NCBI GenBank assembly: GCA_019309245.1 | Contig: JAFDGP010000006.1 | Coordinates: 1 to 22,841 of the forward strand | Source of the DNA: Deltaproteobacteria bacterium | GTDB lineage: Bacteria > Desulfobacterota > Desulfobacteria > Desulfobacterales > C00003060 | Length of the DNA stretch: 22,841 bases | Direction of reading: 5' to 3' | Shown here: positions 14,477 to 21,261 of the stretch, piece after piece | How positions within the stretch are numbered: position 1 is the stretch's first letter | Layout: every line of letters begins with the position of its first letter | Notes under the pieces: generated by a model | Databases searched by the model: none | Seen by the model: only the letters and a program-made list of their open reading frames with translations | What the model was told of the DNA's origin: nothing | Program-made: the position numbers and the translations under genes

Positions 14477-14505
14477 TCTCTAATATAATTGTGGCGTTTT
14501 GTCAA
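14477..14505 (-). promoter_or_regulatory. Candidate sigma70-type promoter for sat
   Basis: On the minus strand a perfect TTGACA (14505-14500) is followed by an AT-rich stretch. The best-placed -10 is TAGAGA (14482-14477, spacer 17, weak match); the better-looking TATTAG (14485-14480) would need a short 14-bp spacer. It is about 260 bp upstream of the sat ATG. Confidence 0.4.
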
Positions 14506-14564
14506 GAGCAAACTGGCTGGAGAGAAAAACCGGACGATTGGGACCCCGGCATTGGCCCCACTGT

Positions 14565-14648
14565 GAGAGCTTTGCACAGCCTACACTCGGCGGTCGAGAG
14601 CACAAATGTCTCTCTGAAAGCGTGAGCAACGAGTTTTGCAAGGGTCTC
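14565..14648. repeat. MITE-like element, copy 2 (84 bp)
   Basis: The ends GAGAGCTTTGCA (14565-14576) and, read from the other side, GAGACCCTTGCA (14648-14637) form imperfect terminal inverted repeats. They match those of the 120-bp element at 579-698, which is in the opposite orientation. The central part is shorter by about 36 bp. The element lies about 60 bp upstream of the candidate sat promoter. No coding capacity. Confidence 0.7.
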
Positions 14649-14799
14649 CCTGTCCTTTTAGGGGTGTTCCCATCCAAAAATCAAAGGTAAGCGATGGACC
14701 CCGGCGTTTCACCCCAGCCGGGCCACAGGCAGTACTGTTTTTAGACGCAACCCTGTGGACAACGCCGCTTAGGGAAAAAAGAGGATTTATGGATGGAAA

Positions 14800-15780
14800 C
14801 TAGACTTGCCTTACCAGGACATATTCGGCCATGGCTTCCAGCACGTTCCGGGTGGGTGACGGTTCGAACAGATCCAGGCAGTTTCGGGCTTGATCCGCCA
14901 GGGCCTTGGCCCGGCCTTTCGCGTAAGCTATACCGCCGTAGCGTTTTACAAGCTCAATCATCATTTCAAGATCTGTTTTGGTGATCGTTTCCGCTCCAAA
15001 CACGGCTTCCATCGTATCACGGTCTTCAGGGTGCGCTCGGCCCAGCGCGTATATCAGTGGCAGGGTGACCTTGCCTTCCCGAAGGTCGGTTCCAATCGCC
15101 TTTCCGAGCGTTTTTTCGTCCGCCGTGTAGTCAAGGACATCATCGACGATCTGAAAGGCACAACCCAGATTGTATCCGTAGGCGTCCAGGGCCTGTACCT
15201 TGGATTCAGGGGCCTCGGCCAGAAGGGCACCTACCCGGCATGCCGTTTGGATCAGGCAGGCGGTTTTTCGCCGGATCACGTCCATGTAGCGGCTTTCCGT
15301 GAGGGTCAGGTCTCCCTTGTGCAACAGCTGATAGATTTCCCCTTCGGACATTTCCGCCGTGGTCCGGCAAATGGCCTCCACGATGGACATGCGACCGGAC
15401 CTGGCGGCGAGCGAAACGGAGCGGGCGAGCAAAAAATCTCCTACCAGCACGACGGCCGGGTTTCCCCAGATGCCGTGTGCTACCGGGTTTCCCCGCCGTA
15501 CTTCGGCTCCATCAACCAGGTCGTCATGCAGAAGGGTGGCTGCGTGAAGGTATTCAAAAGCCACGCTGAGAGTCTTGTCGTACGACCCCTTGTAACCGCA
15601 CACACGCGCACACAGAACCATCAAGACTGGCCGAATTCTCTTGCCTCCAGCAAACATGATATAGTCCGCGACGTGGGAAACCACCGGAAGATAGGGCTCG
15701 AGGTTGTCGCGAAGGGCGTCCTCGATGGCCGGCAAGTCCGCTTGAATTGCGTCCAGGATCCGTTGCTTCAACGCCTTCAT
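14800..15780 (-). CDS. ispB: Polyprenyl diphosphate synthase (long-chain, IspB-type)
   Basis: This trans-prenyltransferase of 326 residues extends allylic diphosphates with isopentenyl diphosphate, most likely to make the menaquinone side chain. The substrate site GGKRIR is at residues 45-50. The first aspartate-rich motif is DDLVD (86-90) and the second is DDVLD (213-217), both intact. The residue five before the first Asp is Ala (A81), which in this family usually means a long-chain product, though length cannot be fixed from sequence. The ATG at 15780 overlaps the rimO stop (ATGA), showing coupled translation. Ubiquinone is not expected in such an organism. The family is certain; the symbol is by likeness to octaprenyl synthase. 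Confidence 0.92.
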   Translation of the reverse strand: MKALKQRILDAIQADLPAIEDALRDNLEPYLPVVSHVADYIMFAGGKRIRPVLMVLCARVCGYKGSYDKTLSVAFEYLHAATLLHDDLVDGAEVRRGNPVAHGIWGNPAVVLVGDFLLARSVSLAARSGRMSIVEAICRTTAEMSEGEIYQLLHKGDLTLTESRYMDVIRRKTACLIQTACRVGALLAEAPESKVQALDAYGYNLGCAFQIVDDVLDYTADEKTLGKAIGTDLREGKVTLPLIYALGRAHPEDRDTMEAVFGAETITKTDLEMMIELVKRYGGIAYAKGRAKALADQARNCLDLFEPSPTRNVLEAMAEYVLVRQV

Positions 15781-17117
15781 ACGAGTTCTCCCGCCAGGTC
15801 ATAGTGATCCGCTTCCCGAATAAGAACCCGAACCAGGGTCCCCGGCGCGATCGTGGCATTGTGCGCGTAAATCACGCCGTCGATGTCCGGCGCTTGAAAG
15901 GCCGCCCTGGCTGCAATGCGTGCAGGGTTTGAGGACACGATTGCGTCCACCATCGCGTCAAGCGTTTGGCCAACGTATTTGCGGTTGTTTTGCCGGGAGA
16001 TCCGGGCCTGTCGGGCCATCAGGCGGTTAAAGCGATCCTTCTTGACCGATTCGCTGACCTGGTCGGCCAGCCGACTTGAGGGCAGATCCGGCGCATCCGA
16101 ATACATGAAGGCGCCTACGTGGTCAAACCGGACGGTGTCGAGGAATTCCAAGAGGCGCTCGAAATCTGCTTCCGTTTCTCCCGGGAACCCCACCATCAAG
16201 GTGGTTCGCAAGGCCGCATCCGGAACCTTTGTCCGAATGCGTTCGAACAACACCGCAATCGCAGTGCTGTCATGGCCGCGTCCCATCCTCTTTAGGATGG
16301 GTTCGCTGATATGCTGGATGGGGATGTCAAAATAGGGACAGATGCAACTGTGATGCGCAACGGTTTCCAGGAGCCGCTCGGTGATGTAGTCCGGGTGGCC
16401 ATAAAGCACACGGATCCAAGTCAACTCAGGCATGGCCTCAGACATGGTAGCCAGGTGTTCCAACAGGGTTTCCAGCCCATAGCCTTCGCCCAGATCGCGG
16501 CCGTATGCCGCTGTATTCTGAGCCACCAGGATTAGCTCCCTGGCCCCGGTTTCAACCAGGACCTGTGCCTCGGCAACCACCTCGTCAAGCGGTCGACTGC
16601 GTTGGGGACCCCGCAATTTTGGAATAATACAGTAGGTGCAGTGATCCGAGCAGCCTTCGGCGATTTTTAAATAGACTGAGTGGAGCGGAGCGATCCGCGC
16701 CCGGTCCACACAGCGACCACGGATCGGTCTTTGTTCAGGTGGAGTGGCAATCAGGCGCTTTGGCGAAGGTGCATCTCGGATAACTTCCGTCACCTGTTCG
16801 AAGGCTCCGGTTCCCAGAAAGGCGTCAACCTCCGGGAGTCGGGTGGCGAGCTCTTTCGGGTAGCGCTCGGGCAGGCACCCGGCCACGACCAGTCTCCTGT
16901 CGGCAGGATCCTGTTTTTTCCATTCGGCCATCTCCCGGATGACATCAATGGATTCCTCGGTGGCCGGTTGGGTAAAACTGCAGGTGTTGATCAACACGCA
17001 ATGGGCTTGACCCGGATCCGGGGTGACGGTATGTCCCGCCCCGACCAAGTGGCCCAGCATCATCTCCGTATCCACGCGGTTTCTCGGACAGCCAAGGCTG
17101 ATCACATGCACCTTCAT
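15777..17117 (-). CDS. rimO: Ribosomal protein S12 methylthiotransferase RimO
   Basis: RimO is a radical-SAM methylthiotransferase that modifies an aspartate of ribosomal protein S12. From the ATG at 17117 it is 446 residues, normal length. The N-terminal UPF0004 domain starts MKVHVISLGCPRN, with cluster cysteines C10, C46 (INTCSF) and C81 (AGCLPE). The radical-SAM motif is CSDHCTYC (C156, C160, C163). A TRAM domain closes the protein (APGTLVRVLIREADHYDLAGEL). The frame stays open to 17240, but that extension runs into a repeat and has no RimO character. The chosen start has no good ribosome site, only GTGGA nearby. It is in an operon with the downstream polyprenyl synthase by stop-start overlap. 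Confidence 0.95.
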   Translation of the reverse strand: MKVHVISLGCPRNRVDTEMMLGHLVGAGHTVTPDPGQAHCVLINTCSFTQPATEESIDVIREMAEWKKQDPADRRLVVAGCLPERYPKELATRLPEVDAFLGTGAFEQVTEVIRDAPSPKRLIATPPEQRPIRGRCVDRARIAPLHSVYLKIAEGCSDHCTYCIIPKLRGPQRSRPLDEVVAEAQVLVETGARELILVAQNTAAYGRDLGEGYGLETLLEHLATMSEAMPELTWIRVLYGHPDYITERLLETVAHHSCICPYFDIPIQHISEPILKRMGRGHDSTAIAVLFERIRTKVPDAALRTTLMVGFPGETEADFERLLEFLDTVRFDHVGAFMYSDAPDLPSSRLADQVSESVKKDRFNRLMARQARISRQNNRKYVGQTLDAMVDAIVSSNPARIAARAAFQAPDIDGVIYAHNATIAPGTLVRVLIREADHYDLAGELV

Positions 17118-17142
17118 ATGAAAAATTCCACATCTGCAGGAC

Positions 17143-17352
17143 GACGGCTTCGTAAAAAGTCCATCTGGGGCGTTGCCTGCCTGTGCGCTGCCCCTGTCTG
17201 CATGCGGGCATGCACGGGCAGGCGCTTCATCTTTCGTCATTGCGGCGTACTTTTATGTACGCCGCATTGCACAAGATTCGCGCGCCTTGCATTTGGTCCG
17301 CCTCAGGCGAATTACTGTGCCGTCATCCTTGATGCCTTTTTACGAGCCTATC
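17143..17352. repeat. Palindrome-rich repeat element with inverted ends
   Basis: The left end GGCTTCGTAAAAAG (17146-17159) and the right end GGCTCGTAAAAAGG (read on the minus strand, 17348-17335) form imperfect inverted repeats. Inside are two perfect hairpins: TGCATG-CGGG-CATGCA (17199-17214) and TGCGGCGTAC-TTTTAT-GTACGCCGCA (17241-17266, 10-bp stem). There is no coding capacity. The structure fits a miniature transposable or REP-like element of about 200 bp. No second copy is seen in this window. Confidence 0.6.
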
Positions 17353-17362
17353 AGATTTGGGC

Positions 17363-17398
17363 AAAAATAAAAAACAAGGCAACCACCGAGTTGCCTTG
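17363..17398 (-). terminator. Rho-independent terminator after etfA
   Basis: Read on the minus strand, CAAGGCAAC (17398-17390) and GTTGCCTTG (17383-17375) form a perfect 9-bp stem around TCGGTG. It is followed by TTTTTTATTTTT (17374-17363). It lies about 80 bp after the etfA stop and ends the etfBA transcript. Confidence 0.92.
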
Positions 17399-17479
17399 CT
17401 CCTTTTCCGCCATGACTGACGAGCCCTAACGTCGGATGCCATGTGGTTTATGTTATATCAGGGTAAAGGCCGCAGCGCG

Positions 17480-18448
17480 CTAGCCCTTCAGTTTTTTGAT
17501 TTCTGCGGTGATGGCCGGAACTACCTTGAACAGGTCTTCCACAATACCATAGTCTGCCTTTTTGAAAATGGGTGCTTCCGGGTCTTTGTTGATGGCCACG
17601 ATATACTTGGATGATCCCATGCCCGCCAAGTGTTGGATGGCCCCGGAAATTCCGCATGCAATGTAGAGGCTGGGCGAGACGACCTTTCCGGTCTGGCCGA
17701 CCTGATCGGAATGTGGCCTCCAGCCTTCGTCCACGGCTGAGCGCGAGGCGCCCACGGCCGCCCCCAGTTCCTGAGCCAGGGCCTCGATCACGCTGAAATC
17801 CGCCCCCCCCATACCTCGTCCTCCGGAGACCACGATATCGGCTTCGGTAAGATCCACCACACCGGTCGTCTCGACCTTCTTTTCCACGACACGGGTCTTG
17901 GTCTGTCCAACCTCGACTGGCGCTTTTTCCAGCTCGCCCGCTCCTGATGCTTCTGTCACCTCGGCAACATTGGGCCGCAGGGCGGCGATTTTGGGTGCCT
18001 TTTCGATAACTACATCCGCCAGAATTTTCCCGCCGAACATGGGCCGTGTGGCATGCAAGGCGCTATTATCCAGAGAAAGTGCAATACAGTCCATGGCCAA
18101 GCCGGCATCCAGATGCGCAGCCAAGCGGGCTGCCAGATCTTTTCCCCGGGTTGAGGCGCCCAATAGGATGATTTCCGGGGCCTTATCCTTGACAATGCCG
18201 GACAAGACCCTTGTATAGGCCTCTGTGGTATAATCTGTCAGGGCCGCATCGTCGGCGATTACTATGCAGTCGACCCCATAAGCCTTTAGTTCAGCCGCGA
18301 TTTCTTCCACGCCGGAACCCATGACCACTGCGGTCAGCGGGCCCTGAAGGATATCGGCCAGGCGCCTTGCTTCGCTGACCACTTCATAGGCGATTTTTCG
18401 AAACGATCCATCCACTTGTTCAGCGAACGCCAGAACACCTTTACCCAT
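17480..18448 (-). CDS. etfA: Electron transfer flavoprotein, alpha subunit
   Basis: EtfA binds FAD and works with EtfB to carry electrons, usually from acyl-CoA dehydrogenases to a membrane quinone reductase. It is 322 residues. The N-terminal domain begins GKGVLAFAEQVDGSFRKIAY. The C-terminal FAD domain is clear: VSGGRGMGGADFSVIEALA, then GASRSAVDEGWRPHSDQVGQTG, LYIACGISGAIQHLAGM and VAINKDPEAPIF. All are hallmark segments. The ATG at 18448 has AAGGAG ten bases upstream. etfB ends 19 bp before it, so the two form one operon. A G8 run on the coding strand (17810-17803) lies within the GGRGMGG motif. The partner dehydrogenase is not in the window. Confidence 0.97.
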   Translation of the reverse strand: MGKGVLAFAEQVDGSFRKIAYEVVSEARRLADILQGPLTAVVMGSGVEEIAAELKAYGVDCIVIADDAALTDYTTEAYTRVLSGIVKDKAPEIILLGASTRGKDLAARLAAHLDAGLAMDCIALSLDNSALHATRPMFGGKILADVVIEKAPKIAALRPNVAEVTEASGAGELEKAPVEVGQTKTRVVEKKVETTGVVDLTEADIVVSGGRGMGGADFSVIEALAQELGAAVGASRSAVDEGWRPHSDQVGQTGKVVSPSLYIACGISGAIQHLAGMGSSKYIVAINKDPEAPIFKKADYGIVEDLFKVVPAITAEIKKLKG

Positions 18449-18467
18449 GGTTGTCTTTCTCCTTATT

Positions 18468-19259
18468 CTAAATGACCTTTGCTTCTTCTCTGAGCAGTCG
18501 GACCAATTCAGCGGCCTTTTCTTCAGGAGTTTCTCCCTCTACCATCTTGCCGGGTTGTCTTTCGGGAGGAAAAGAGAGTCGGGCCACTCTGGTGTTCGCC
18601 CCGGTCTCGCTCAACTGGGCGGCTTCGAGTCCGATGTCGGCCAGGTTTTTTTTCTCAAGTTTCTTCTTCTTGGCCTTCATAATCCCGGGCAAAGACGCAT
18701 ACCTGGGCTCGTTGATCCCTTTTTGAGTGGTGAACACGGCCGGCAGATCTGCTTCCACGACCACCGTGCCCCCCTCGACCATGCGTTCGCACCGAATTTT
18801 GCCGTCGGAAATTTCCTGCCTGACGACCATAGAAACGCTAGGAATTTCAAGAAATTCTGCGACTGCCGTCGGAACAAGATAACTGTCGTCATCCACCGCG
18901 CGCATGCCTGCGATGATAAGATCGTAGGAAATTTCATAAATCGCTGCAGCAAGTATTCGTGCAATACCGAGACCATCGAAGGTATCAATGGCCGGGTCAT
19001 CAATCAGGATCCCTTCGTCGGCGCCCATGGCCAGGGCCGTACGCATGGCCTCCACCGCCCGGTCGTGGCCGACAGTGAGAATCGTGACCTTGCCTTCTCC
19101 CTGGGATTCTTTGATTCGCAGGGCCTCTTCCACCGCGTACTCGTCATAGGGATTAATGACCCACTTGATGTCCTGGGTCTTGATGGTTCGGCCGTCTTCC
19201 TGGATCTGGATGGTCGCTTCGGTGTCAGGAACTTGTTTTAGCAACACAACAATGTCCAC
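18468..19259 (-). CDS. etfB: Electron transfer flavoprotein, beta subunit
   Basis: EtfB is 263 residues and starts MDIVVLLKQVPDTEATIQ, the classical EtfB beginning. The start codon is GTG (19259-19257), seven bases after AAGGAG. Recognisable segments are KWVINPYDEYAVEEAL, TVGHDRAVEAMRTALAMGAD and IIAGMRAVDDDSYLVPTAVA, and the recognition-loop region ends near LEIPSVSMV. It pairs with etfA just downstream. Whether this is an ordinary ETF or a bifurcating one is not settled by eye: an AMP- or FAD-binding loop is present in both. In sulfate reducers such pairs often serve fatty-acid or aromatic-acid oxidation, which is inference here. Confidence 0.97.
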   Translation of the reverse strand: MDIVVLLKQVPDTEATIQIQEDGRTIKTQDIKWVINPYDEYAVEEALRIKESQGEGKVTILTVGHDRAVEAMRTALAMGADEGILIDDPAIDTFDGLGIARILAAAIYEISYDLIIAGMRAVDDDSYLVPTAVAEFLEIPSVSMVVRQEISDGKIRCERMVEGGTVVVEADLPAVFTTQKGINEPRYASLPGIMKAKKKKLEKKNLADIGLEAAQLSETGANTRVARLSFPPERQPGKMVEGETPEEKAAELVRLLREEAKVI

Positions 19260-19399
19260 GGTTTTTCTCCTTTCCCCCTGCCGGTGGCCCGCGGTGCCGA
19301 ATGGGAGAGTCTTTGTTCATTGCCTGGCCACAATATCAGCCACACAACCCGCCTCTCAGCGAGGTGGAAAGGCTTGGCCTGCCGACACTGAGGCTTAGA

Positions 19400-19428
19400 C
19401 GTATGACAAATAACGACAGGAATGTCAA
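19400..19428 (-). promoter_or_regulatory. Candidate promoter for etfBA
   Basis: On the minus strand TTGACA (19428-19423) is followed after 17 bp by CATACG (19405-19400), three of six matches to a -10 box. It is about 140 bp upstream of the etfB GTG. The -35 is perfect and the -10 is poor, so this is a moderate call. Confidence 0.4.
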
Positions 19429-19586
19429 GTGCTTCGCTTCAGCTACGGCGGTTTTTTTTAAGAAAGATATTTATCGCGAACCTCCAGGCGGCATTAAGGG
19501 GCACACGGCACGAGCAACTCCCAGGGAGCCCGGTTCTCCGGGTGAAAGCCCTGCGAGGTGATCGGGGCCTTGAACTGTGAGCAAGC

Positions 19587-19614
19587 TTGACAATACGGCG
19601 ACCTAAATTATACT
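19587..19614 (+). promoter_or_regulatory. Sigma70-type promoter for the cbpA-hpt-zinc-ribbon genes
   Basis: TTGACA (19587-19592), a 16-bp spacer and TATACT (19609-19614) make a near-consensus promoter. This gives a leader of about 150 bp before the ATG at 19775. The region after the -10 box is AT-rich. It is the best promoter match in the window. Confidence 0.7.
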
Positions 19615-19774
19615 TATTGTATATTAGATTACATATTTGTGAATATGACGGAGATCATGCTTGCAACTCAAGAGCCGCGGAGACCGAATAGGCGGAGAGC
19701 ATGAAGTCCCGACTGCGTTGCTGTCATGACGCGGCGGGATCAGACAGCATCCGCCAGGCAAAGGATGATGATGG

Positions 19775-20707
19775 ATGCCTGAAAAGGATTATTACAAGAT
19801 ATTAGGGATCAACAAAAACGCTGGCGATGATGAAATCAAGAAGGCGTATCGCAAGCTGGCGATGAAGTACCATCCTGACCGAAACAAGGGGGATAAATCC
19901 GCCGAGGAGATGTTCAAAAAGGTCAGTGAGGCGTATGCGGTACTCAGTGACAAGGAGAAGCGCAAACAGTATGATACCTTTGGCGCTTCCGGGTTTCAGC
20001 AGCGATATACCCAGGAAGACATCTTCAGCAACTTCAATTTTGGGGATATCTTCAAGGAGTTTGGCTTGGGTGACAGCGGATTTGCCCATATCTTCATGGG
20101 GGGGGGCAAGCGTGGCGGGAGGGCCGGGTTCAGTTTCGGCGCAGATCCGTTCAGTGCATACACGTCCACCCAGCGGGCCTCGGTGAAAGGCTCAGACTTG
20201 ATTTACGAGTTGCCCTTAACGCTGGAAGAGGTCTTAACTGGTGCGACCAAGACCGTTGCTTACGGCCAGGGGGGACGCCAGGAGAGGATCAACGTTAAGA
20301 TACCCAAAGGCATGGTCACGGGTAAAAAACTCCGGCTGGCGGGAAAAGGGGAACCCGGCGCTTTTGGAGGGCCTCCGGGGGATCTCTACATCCAGGCAAA
20401 GGTGTTGAGCCACCCGGTCTTTGGTTACCAGGGCCAGGACCTTTTTGTTGATCGAAAGGTGCGATTGACAGAGGCGCTTTTGGGGACCCAGTTGCAGATT
20501 CCCACCCTGGACGGCAAGACGATGAACCTGAAGATCCCGCCCGGGACCCAACACGGCACCAAGCTGCGCCTTAAGGGTTACGGTCTCCCGGCCATGAAGG
20601 CAGGCAAGCGTGGCGACCTTTACGTGCGTATCCTGGTCAGGCTTCCCAAAAAACTCAACCAGCGGCAGCAGAGCTTGGTTCGAGAACTGGCCAAGGCCGG
20701 GCTATAA
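19775..20707 (+). CDS. cbpA: DnaJ-class J-domain co-chaperone without zinc finger (CbpA-type)
   Basis: This co-chaperone stimulates DnaK ATPase and binds substrate peptides; CbpA types can also bind DNA. It is 310 residues. The J domain covers residues 2-70 (DYYKILGINKNA, then KYHPDRNKGD with the HPD motif). A short glycine/phenylalanine-rich linker follows (HIFMGGGKRGGRAGFSFGADP). The CxxCxGxG zinc repeats of true DnaJ are missing, which separates it from dnaJ. The C-terminal substrate domains follow (YELPLTLEEVLTGATKTV, later TLDGKTMNLKIPPGTQHGTK). The ATG at 19775 has AAGGA nine bases upstream. A nine-G run (20098-20106) encodes GGG within the linker. hpt follows after ten bases. Confidence 0.92.
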   Translation: MPEKDYYKILGINKNAGDDEIKKAYRKLAMKYHPDRNKGDKSAEEMFKKVSEAYAVLSDKEKRKQYDTFGASGFQQRYTQEDIFSNFNFGDIFKEFGLGDSGFAHIFMGGGKRGGRAGFSFGADPFSAYTSTQRASVKGSDLIYELPLTLEEVLTGATKTVAYGQGGRQERINVKIPKGMVTGKKLRLAGKGEPGAFGGPPGDLYIQAKVLSHPVFGYQGQDLFVDRKVRLTEALLGTQLQIPTLDGKTMNLKIPPGTQHGTKLRLKGYGLPAMKAGKRGDLYVRILVRLPKKLNQRQQSLVRELAKAGL

Positions 20708-20717
20708 GGGGCGTGCC

Positions 20718-21239
20718 ATGACGCCGGAGATGATCCCGGTCCTTTCCAGGGAACAGATTCAAAAAAAGGTTTTTGCCCTTGCAGCCCGTATTTCCGAAGA
20801 TTACCACGCCAAGGATGTCGTGGTTGTCGGAATTTTAAAGGGTGCGTTTATCTTTTTGGCCGATCTGGTGCGGGCCCTGACCATCCCGGTTCAGATCGGC
20901 TTTGTCCGGCTGGCCAGTTACGGATCCCACACATCATCTTCCGGCACCATTCGTATCACCAAGGATCTTGAACTGGATATCCACGGCCGTCACGTCCTGA
21001 TTGTCGAAGATATCATAGATTCTGGCCTGACTATTGCATACTTGCTGGACCATCTAAAGCACCGTGGTCCGGAGTCGATCAGGGTCTGTGCGTTCATCGA
21101 CAAGGGGGAACGCCGCGAGGTTCAGGTCCCGGTGGATTATGCCGGGCATGTAGTGCATGAGGGATTTTTGGTTGGGTACGGCCTGGATTATAATGAACAG
21201 TTTCGGGGCCTGCCGGAGATTTACCATCTGAAATTGTAA
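20718..21239 (+). CDS. hpt: Hypoxanthine phosphoribosyltransferase
   Basis: Hpt salvages hypoxanthine and guanine with PRPP to give IMP and GMP in the cytosol. It is 173 residues, typical for bacterial Hpt. The PRPP-binding motif is VLIVEDIIDSGLT (residues 93-105), with the acidic pair E97-D98. The N-terminal beta strands VVVVGILKGAFIFLADL (34-50) and the flexible loop RLASYGSHTSSSG are also typical. The C-terminal FLVGYGLDYNEQFRGLP closes the base pocket. The ATG at 20718 follows AAGGGG closely. An in-frame open stretch reaches upstream into the J-protein gene but has no family character. It sits ten bases after the J-protein stop, so it is co-transcribed with it. Confidence 0.95.
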   Translation: MTPEMIPVLSREQIQKKVFALAARISEDYHAKDVVVVGILKGAFIFLADLVRALTIPVQIGFVRLASYGSHTSSSGTIRITKDLELDIHGRHVLIVEDIIDSGLTIAYLLDHLKHRGPESIRVCAFIDKGERREVQVPVDYAGHVVHEGFLVGYGLDYNEQFRGLPEIYHLKL

Positions 21240-21261
21240 TCGTAAATGAAAGGAGCCGGTG

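Larger units (their letters stand above)
14219..14799. other. Intergenic region between the sat start and the polyprenyl synthase stop
   Basis: There is no convincing gene. It contains the sat leader and candidate promoter (14477-14505), the MITE-like element copy 2 (14565-14648), and a hairpin CCCGGC/GCCGGG (14700-14722) downstream of the rimO-polyprenyl synthase operon. That hairpin lacks a T-run and would be at best a weak terminator for the minus strand. Confidence 0.6.
17118..17479. other. Intergenic region between etfA and rimO
   Basis: It holds no gene. Almost all of it is accounted for by the palindrome-rich repeat (17143-17352) and the etfA terminator (17363-17398). Any rimO promoter must lie within or next to the repeat, unless transcription passes the terminator from etfBA. 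Confidence 0.65.
19260..19774. other. Divergent intergenic region, etfB to cbpA-type gene
   Basis: The 515 bp hold no convincing gene. They contain a candidate etfB promoter (19400-19428, minus), a CCCGG-TTCT-CCGGG hairpin near 19529-19542, an AT-rich segment (19605-19650) and the promoter for the plus-strand genes (19587-19614). Confidence 0.6.

Noticed and set aside
17118..17240. 41-residue N-terminal extension of RimO
   Set aside because: The frame is open, but the translated extension runs through a repeat element and has no RimO character. The MKVHVISLGCPRN start matches the family.
19529..19560. CCCGG-TTCT-CCGGG hairpin and following sequence as a group II intron remnant or structured RNA
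   Set aside because: Only one short hairpin is clear; no conserved intron domain V or reverse transcriptase is present.
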